NCBI RefSeq assembly: GCF_016757755.1
Contig: NZ_CP068437.1
Coordinates: 2,480,001-2,544,000 of the forward strand
DNA length: 64,000 nucleotides
DNA from: Shewanella sp. KX20019
Lineage (GTDB): Bacteria > Pseudomonadota > Gammaproteobacteria > Enterobacterales > Shewanellaceae
Direction of reading: 5' to 3'
Both the position numbers and the translations under genes were made by a program. Under the pieces are notes generated by a model, which was not told where the DNA came from, ran no database searches, and saw nothing but the letters and a program-made list of their open reading frames with translations. This document shows positions 59,238 to 64,000 of the stretch, one piece after another (the first letter of the stretch is position 1; every line of letters starts with the position of its first letter).

Positions 59238-60674
59238 ATGCCATTCTTTCGTCATTGTTCAATAGTCTGTTTGTTAGCAATGTTAATCACATCAGTTGTC
59301 CAAGCTGGTGGTCCAACTGCTGGTGTTAGAAACGAAATTAAACTAATACCGATATATAAATCACGCATTTTAGAGCTTAATGAACCCGTTCACCGAGTCT
59401 CAGTGGGTAACCCGAGCATTGCTGATATTAAGTTATTACCTAATAACGAGCTTTATATCTTAGGCAAGCAGCTCGGTAGTACAAATATAATGATTTGGGA
59501 CGAAAGTGAGCAATTATCAAGCGTAATGGATATTGAAGTCACTCACGATCTTAATGGCTTAAAAACGAGATTACATCAGTTTTTACCTTCCGAGAAGCTA
59601 GGTGTCCAGACCTCTCAAGGGCAGCTTTTATTGAGTGGGCAGGCCTCAAACTTACAGAAGATGAATACTGCCGTGGAGTTGGCTCAGGGATACGCTGAAG
59701 CAGCAGCCGGAGGGACCGCTCCGAGTCGGGTGCTCAATATGATGACTATAGGCGGGGATCATCAAGTGATGCTAGAGGTGGTCGTAGCCGAAGTGCAAAG
59801 AACCGTCGCTCGCCAGTTTGATTCAAAATTCTTTATTTTTAATCAGGGCTCTAATCTCTCTGGTGGTGTAATTGGTGGAGGTGGGGGCTTCGACCCTGGA
59901 AGTATCGGTGGTGTAGATGGCAAGGGGCTTTTTGCCCAATATATTAATGGCGACTTAATGATGAATTTTGCGCTTGATGTCGCGAAGCAAAATGGATTAG
60001 CAAAGGTTTTAGCTGAGCCGAATGTGACAGCCATGAGTGGCCAATCCGCAGAATTTCTATCAGGCGGTGAATTTCCCATACCTGTGCCGGGAGAAAATGG
60101 CAACACGACTATCGAGTATCGAGACTATGGTGTTGGGGTGAAGTTTGTTCCAACGGTTTTAGACTCTGGGCAAATTAATCTGAATCTGAATGTTGTAGTC
60201 AGCGAAATAAGCAGTGCAAATGGATTTTCAATTTCAGGCAATACTTCAACATCTCTAGTGGTACCTTCATTAGTGAAGAGAAGTACGGCAACAACAGTTG
60301 AACTGGCCGATGGCCAAACAATAGCAATTAGTGGGTTGATCAGTGACACCTTAAGAGAAAATTTGGACAAACTACCGGGTCTGGGAGATATACCTGTTTT
60401 AGGACAACTGTTTACCAGTAAGAGCTTTCAAAATGGACAGAGTGAGTTGGTCATCTTAGTCACTCCAAGACTTGTAAGGCCTTTTAATCGCAAGGATATA
60501 TCGCTGCCAACCGATGGTTTTGTCTTACCATCTGACGTCGAGTTCTACCTATTAGGTAAACTATCTCATAAAGAAAAAAGTGCAGCAGCGAATGAGACCC
60601 CTTATGAGCCTGCTGAATCAGATGCAAAACTTGATGATACTGGGACTCAGCAAAAATACGGCCATTCATTATAA
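59238..60674 (+). CDS. rcpA: Tad secretin RcpA/CpaC
   Basis: A 478-residue outer-membrane secretin forming the pilus pore. Signal peptide to about residue 24 (VVQAGG). An N-terminal pilus-secretin domain contains LNEPVHRVSVGNPSIADIKLLPNNELYILG (core VHRVSVGNPSIADIKLLP), then a BON-like part (LLLSGQASNLQKM). The secretin core has AKQNGLAKVLAEPNVTAMSGQ (core LAKVLAEPNVTAMSGQ), FLSGGEFPIPVPG and YRDYGVGVKFVPTV. A Gly-rich stretch (about residues 208-232, GGVIGGGGGFDPG) sits inside the core. The C-terminus is a disordered tail. Confidence 0.93.
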   Translation: MPFFRHCSIVCLLAMLITSVVQAGGPTAGVRNEIKLIPIYKSRILELNEPVHRVSVGNPSIADIKLLPNNELYILGKQLGSTNIMIWDESEQLSSVMDIEVTHDLNGLKTRLHQFLPSEKLGVQTSQGQLLLSGQASNLQKMNTAVELAQGYAEAAAGGTAPSRVLNMMTIGGDHQVMLEVVVAEVQRTVARQFDSKFFIFNQGSNLSGGVIGGGGGFDPGSIGGVDGKGLFAQYINGDLMMNFALDVAKQNGLAKVLAEPNVTAMSGQSAEFLSGGEFPIPVPGENGNTTIEYRDYGVGVKFVPTVLDSGQINLNLNVVVSEISSANGFSISGNTSTSLVVPSLVKRSTATTVELADGQTIAISGLISDTLRENLDKLPGLGDIPVLGQLFTSKSFQNGQSELVILVTPRLVRPFNRKDISLPTDGFVLPSDVEFYLLGKLSHKEKSAAANETPYEPAESDAKLDDTGTQQKYGHSL

Positions 60675-60689
60675 TTTGGAGAAAAGGCA

Positions 60690-61001
60690 ATGAAGAATAA
60701 GGAAAATAGGGTTTTTAGGGCTTATTTTGTTTCGCTTTTTGTTTGCTCACTGGCTGGGGTTGGCTGTGCTCAAGTCAATGACTTCCCAATGGGGGAGAGC
60801 CACGAACATATCAAACAAGTACAAATTCTAGATCCTGAAGCTGCAGAACGAAATAACGGGATTATACTTAGTCTTGATGGCAACTATGGACGTAAGGTGA
60901 TGCAGTCATACAGGGAGAGTAGTGTGGTACCACAATCATCTAAGAATATGGGCTCAACCAAAGCGAGTAGTTCAGGTAGCTCTGGTTCGGGCAGTAATTA
61001 G
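60690..61001 (+). CDS. small predicted lipoprotein of the Tad locus
   Basis: A 103-residue exported protein. The N-terminal hydrophobic segment ends in LAGVGC (C26), a slightly irregular lipobox, so lipid attachment is likely but not certain. The mature part has ILDPEAAERNNGIILSLDGNYG and ends in a Ser/Gly-rich tail (SSSGSSGSGS). In position it takes the place of RcpB/CpaD or TadD-like lipoproteins between secretin and pseudopilin genes, but it is much smaller than these. I do not recognise a family. Confidence 0.65.
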   Translation: MKNKENRVFRAYFVSLFVCSLAGVGCAQVNDFPMGESHEHIKQVQILDPEAAERNNGIILSLDGNYGRKVMQSYRESSVVPQSSKNMGSTKASSSGSSGSGSN

Positions 61002-61018
61002 ACCTGACGTGTGAGGCT

Positions 61019-62362
61019 ATGATGTCTAGAAATCATTATAATGTGAATAGAGGTTCAACTACATTGCATCGTCAATCAGGTGCGATTTTAGTGATGTTTA
61101 CCATTGGTATATTTGCGATTATTGCTTTCGCTGCTTTGGCTTTAGATAGTGGTCACATGCTGCTGAGTAAAGGCCGCTTACAAAATGCGGTGGATGCCGC
61201 TGCCTTGAATGCAGCAAAAGAGTTGCAACAGGGAGCGACATTGTCTGAAGCTAGGCAGGCCGCCTACAGTATTTTGCTACAGAATCTTTCATTTACCGAA
61301 AACGGCGAGCTCAATAGCTCGGTGTCTTTAAATAGTCCAGATTACAATAGCACTCAAGTAACGACTCGTTTACAAGTCGAATTTTCAGAGCTTCCAGACC
61401 CTTTTACCCCAATACTTGCTGAAGGTAGTGAGTATGTACGAGTGAAGGTTGAGAATGTGCCATTATCAAATTTTCTGGCCGATATTCTTAATTTTGAAAA
61501 GAAGATAAGAGCATCAGCTGTTGCTGGGCGTAGTCAAGATCTTGCCTGTGTAAATAAAATTTTACCGCTTCTTGTCTGTGGGAAAGAGGGCTCGTCAGCA
61601 GCGGATAACTATGGATTAGCCGATGGGTTACATCTTATGAAGGTCGGAGCTGGTCAGCCGAGTGCAAATGGGTCGGGAAATTTTCAGTTAATTAGCCTAG
61701 ATGGTGATCGCGGGGGCAGTGATCTCAGGGATGCCTTCTCTGGAAGTTATTCGCCAGATCAATGTGTTAGTACAGGTACTGTGGCGACTACAAAAGCAGG
61801 TGGGACGGTGGGGCCAGCGGCTCAGGGAATGAATACTCGATTTGCCGATTGGGGTCAGGCTGGAACAAACAGTGAAGAACATCCTCGGGATTTTAATATA
61901 TGTGAAGGCACACCGGTCACTGTCGAAGAGGTTCATGCAGTTGATGATGAGGGAAACCTCATGTTTGATGATAATGGCAAAGCCATTATGCAAACAGCTA
62001 TCGTTTCAGGTTCAATAGCGGGTGCGTATCGCTGGGCAGATTATGATGCCGCAAACCATGCTGAAACTCCGGATGCTTGCGCAACGACAGATGACCCCGA
62101 TGCGATGGCATTACGCAGGGAGCTAGAGGTTGTTGTCGGAATTTGTGATCCTGATGAAAACGGGACATACGATATAAGCATATTGGGTACAGCATGCTTT
62201 TTCTTAACGCAAAAGGTGGGGGGAACCGGGCAGGATTCATATATTGTGGGTGAATTTCTGAAGACCTGTTCGAACTCTGGTCAGGCTTCTCTAGACCCTA
62301 ATTATGTCGGCGATAGTTCAACTATTGTGCTGTATTGGGATCCCGACAGTCCTGACTCTTAG
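61019..62362 (+). CDS. TadG-like pilus assembly protein
   Basis: A 447-residue protein with the Flp/TadE-like N-terminus QSGAILVMFTIGIFAIIAFAALALDSGHMLLSKGRLQNAVDAAALNAAKEL (core QSGAILVMFTIGIFAIIAFA and GRLQNAVDAAALNAAKEL), which is the TadG signature. The 18-residue segment before it is cytoplasmic. The large periplasmic part holds eight or more cysteines (for example ACVNKILPLLVC, DQCVS, DFNICEG, DACATTD), suggesting disulfides. No von Willebrand MIDAS motif is seen. First of three pseudopilin-type genes in a row. Confidence 0.85.
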   Translation: MMSRNHYNVNRGSTTLHRQSGAILVMFTIGIFAIIAFAALALDSGHMLLSKGRLQNAVDAAALNAAKELQQGATLSEARQAAYSILLQNLSFTENGELNSSVSLNSPDYNSTQVTTRLQVEFSELPDPFTPILAEGSEYVRVKVENVPLSNFLADILNFEKKIRASAVAGRSQDLACVNKILPLLVCGKEGSSAADNYGLADGLHLMKVGAGQPSANGSGNFQLISLDGDRGGSDLRDAFSGSYSPDQCVSTGTVATTKAGGTVGPAAQGMNTRFADWGQAGTNSEEHPRDFNICEGTPVTVEEVHAVDDEGNLMFDDNGKAIMQTAIVSGSIAGAYRWADYDAANHAETPDACATTDDPDAMALRRELEVVVGICDPDENGTYDISILGTACFFLTQKVGGTGQDSYIVGEFLKTCSNSGQASLDPNYVGDSSTIVLYWDPDSPDS

Positions 62363-62372
62363 GTAAAAGACA

Positions 62373-62852
62373 ATGAATAATCAATTGTATTTAACTAAAC
62401 AAAGTGGGATCGCGGCTATCGAATTTACGATTGTCCTGCCGCTATTTTTGGTTTTAATATTTTTTACCGCTGAGCTGGGGCGTGGGATCTATCAATATAG
62501 TCAACTGACGAGAATGATTCGTGATGCAGGACGTCATTTGTCTCAAACCATAATCACTACAGGTAATGGTGTACCAACAGATTTAATTGATGAATATTGT
62601 GATGGCTGTATTTCCGATACCACAAGCCTATTAGTCTATGGAGCAAACACCGGAACCGCTCCGCTGTTGTCAGGCATAGATATAACCGATATTTCGATCT
62701 CAGAGTTTCCTGTCGATAGCGGTATCATCGTTATTTCAGTCGATTATGATTGGACTCCTATTTTCTTCGACAAATTGTCTGGTTTTGGCTCGGGAGAGGG
62801 AGTTGACCTGAGCTTTAGTTTGACCTCAACTTATGCTGTGAGGGCCATATGA
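62373..62852 (+). CDS. tadE: TadE-like pseudopilin
   Basis: A 159-residue protein with the TadE-type N-terminus KQSGIAAIEFTIVLPLFLVLIFFTAELGR (core GIAAIEFTIVLPLFLVLI): Gly then a hydrophobic helix with Glu at +5, the prepilin-like site processed by TadV. The mature periplasmic part contains a CDGC cysteine pair. Needed in other Tad systems for pilus assembly. Its last four bases (ATGA) overlap the next gene. Confidence 0.88.
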   Translation: MNNQLYLTKQSGIAAIEFTIVLPLFLVLIFFTAELGRGIYQYSQLTRMIRDAGRHLSQTIITTGNGVPTDLIDEYCDGCISDTTSLLVYGANTGTAPLLSGIDITDISISEFPVDSGIIVISVDYDWTPIFFDKLSGFGSGEGVDLSFSLTSTYAVRAI

Positions 62853-63298
62853 AGCGTATTAGAGGAGTTTATGCTATTGAGTTTTCTATCGTTGCGAGTG
62901 CATTTTTCTTAGTGTTATTCTCAGCGATAGAAGTGGGTCGACTGCTATATACCTATAATGTCTTACACGAAGCGACTCGTCGGGCTGCAAGGATAGCCGT
63001 TGTTTGCCAATTGAGTACTGATATTCGCACGCTAGCGCTTTTTAACGGAGCAAACTTAGTACCCAACTTAACAAATAGCAATCTGTCTATCAGTTACCAT
63101 CAGCTTAACGGTTCTGTTATCGAGGATCTCGTTAATGACCGTGGGTTGATTCGACTCGTTAGAGCCGAAATCACAAACTATAAACACCAGTTTCTGGTTC
63201 CTGGCCTATCAAAAACCCTAAATTCACCTACTTTTTCAGCAACTCTACCAAGAGAAAGTTTAGGTGTTTTTAAAGGCGGGACGTCAGTTTGTAGTTAG
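62849..63298 (+). CDS. tadF: TadE/TadF-like pseudopilin
   Basis: A 149-residue protein paralogous to the previous one: RGVYAIEFSIVASAFFLVLFSAIEVGR (core GVYAIEFSIVASAFFLVL) with Glu at +5 of a prepilin-like site, then TYNVLHEATRRAARIAVVCQ, the TadE/F helix. Overlaps tadE by four bases, so translationally coupled. By position it is the TadF-type partner; the two names are given by order and length only. Confidence 0.8.
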   Translation: MKRIRGVYAIEFSIVASAFFLVLFSAIEVGRLLYTYNVLHEATRRAARIAVVCQLSTDIRTLALFNGANLVPNLTNSNLSISYHQLNGSVIEDLVNDRGLIRLVRAEITNYKHQFLVPGLSKTLNSPTFSATLPRESLGVFKGGTSVCS

Positions 63299-63393
63299 TT
63301 CTTCCTAAATTAATAGGTAAATACTTAAATGGCTTAGGGATTTATGACTATAGTCAATGTAGTAGTATTTAATTTGAGGTTATCGGGAGCGAA

Positions 63394-64000
63394 ATGGACA
63401 AGCCGCTAGAGTTATATGCTTCAAATAATAACCAAGATCCTATGTCAAGTGCACATGTGACTTTGCCGTTTCCGCTGCAAGCGATAGTTGCGAGTAATGG
63501 ATCTGAGGAACTTGATTGGTTGGCCGACAACTTAAACCAGTGTGAAAATTTAAAATGGCGCGAAACCTCTTACTTTGAGGCTTTTCTAGGTAAGGAGCAG
63601 GTAGAGTTTAACTTAGTCCTATTAGTCTTGCCAAATGATGAGGCCGAAGCGGTTAAAGCCTTAACCTATGCGTCAAATTTTAATACTGACATCATAATAC
63701 TGGGTGATGACACGCCGCAGAAGATCCTACGATTAGCCTTTCAACATAAAGTTAGTGATTTCATACCGCTCGGCGCTAGCAGCGAAGAGTTTTTTTGCTC
63801 GCTAGAGAAAGTATCTTTAAGGCTGATTGAAAAGGCTGAGCTGGCATCGGTTATTGCCGTTGTAAATGGAAAGGCCGGTTCTGGTGCGAGTTTTATCGCT
63901 GCAAGTTTAGCAGACGTTGTTGCGCAAAGACAAAGGGAGAATGTTGCGTTAATAGATACTGATCTGCATCACGGTACATTAGCGCATATGTTTGGATTGG
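63394..64000 (+). CDS. tadZ: TadZ/CpaE-like pilus localisation ATPase, 3' end cut by the window
   Basis: The first 202 residues of a MinD/ParA-superfamily protein. Residues about 25-160 form a receiver-like domain without phospho-acceptor (FPLQAIVASNGSEELDWLA, LVLLVLPNDEAEAV, DIIILGDDTPQKILRLAF). It continues into the ATPase with VVNGKAGSGASFIAASLAD, a changed Walker A (GKAGSGAS in place of KGGxGKT), and NVALIDTDLHHGTLAHMFGL. The ATG at 63394 follows GGGAGC. TadZ places the Tad machinery at a cell pole in other bacteria. Continues beyond 64000. Confidence 0.88.
   Translation, partial: MDKPLELYASNNNQDPMSSAHVTLPFPLQAIVASNGSEELDWLADNLNQCENLKWRETSYFEAFLGKEQVEFNLVLLVLPNDEAEAVKALTYASNFNTDIIILGDDTPQKILRLAFQHKVSDFIPLGASSEEFFCSLEKVSLRLIEKAELASVIAVVNGKAGSGASFIAASLADVVAQRQRENVALIDTDLHHGTLAHMFGL

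Overview
The window looks like chromosomal DNA of a marine gammaproteobacterium of the Shewanella type. The strongest pointers are a kdnA-kdnB-kdsB cluster, which makes the Shewanella-typical LPS sugar 8-amino-Kdo, DUF3334 and DUF2897 family genes, a TonB-dependent maltodextrin system and many Alteromonadales-style housekeeping genes. This assignment is inference, since no rRNA or other marker gene is present. I saw no tRNA, rRNA, CRISPR array or complete insertion sequence.

Region 1 (1-23.99 kb) is mostly core genome. It holds the end of an RND efflux pump, the Kdo8N operon (kdnA, kdnB, kdsB, DUF2897), a beta-carbonic anhydrase, and an operon yffB-dapE-M15 carboxypeptidase-alpha/beta hydrolase. 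These are followed by the PTS phosphorelay operon (ptsH, ptsI, crr) with an upstream ACT-domain gene, a Cache-domain chemoreceptor, a DUF3334 protein, a LacI-type regulator, a zinc-type CDF exporter, a DEDDh exonuclease, the ribosomal oxygenase RoxA, an outer-membrane beta-barrel, a Gre-like factor and two GNAT acetyltransferases.

Region 2 (24.1-44.1 kb) is a starch/maltodextrin utilisation locus. It encodes a TonB-dependent receptor, two exported GH13 amylases, a GH97 alpha-glucosidase, a lipoprotein GH15 glucoamylase, a cytoplasmic GH13 alpha-glucosidase, a MalT/SLC45-type maltose symporter and a FucP-type sugar transporter. A shared palindrome with core ATACGTAT recurs in its promoter regions. 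It fits a LacI-family operator, and the LacI protein at 17.0 kb is the candidate regulator. Embedded in the locus is an unrelated pair: an XRE/DUF3612 regulator divergent from a 170-residue protein that resembles only the accessory beta domain of malate synthase G, without the catalytic barrel.

Region 3 (45.5-53.5 kb) is visibly AT-rich and probably acquired. It holds two polytopic GT-C type glycosyltransferases, a GtrB-like GT2, a SAM methyltransferase and a GtrA flippase, facing a membrane alkaline-phosphatase-superfamily enzyme. In that enzyme the sulfatase formylglycine position is Thr, suggesting a phospho-group transferase. Together they look like a Gtr-type surface-glycan modification cassette.

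Region 4 (53.7-64 kb) starts with an L,D-transpeptidase tightly coupled to a stand-alone IS630-type helix-turn-helix protein, then a long non-coding stretch with a 9-bp tandem repeat. After that comes a Tad (Flp) pilus locus: flp, the prepilin peptidase tadV, an unusual MoxR-like AAA ATPase, rcpC, the rcpA secretin, a small lipoprotein, tadG-, tadE- and tadF-like pseudopilins, and the start of tadZ, which runs off the window.
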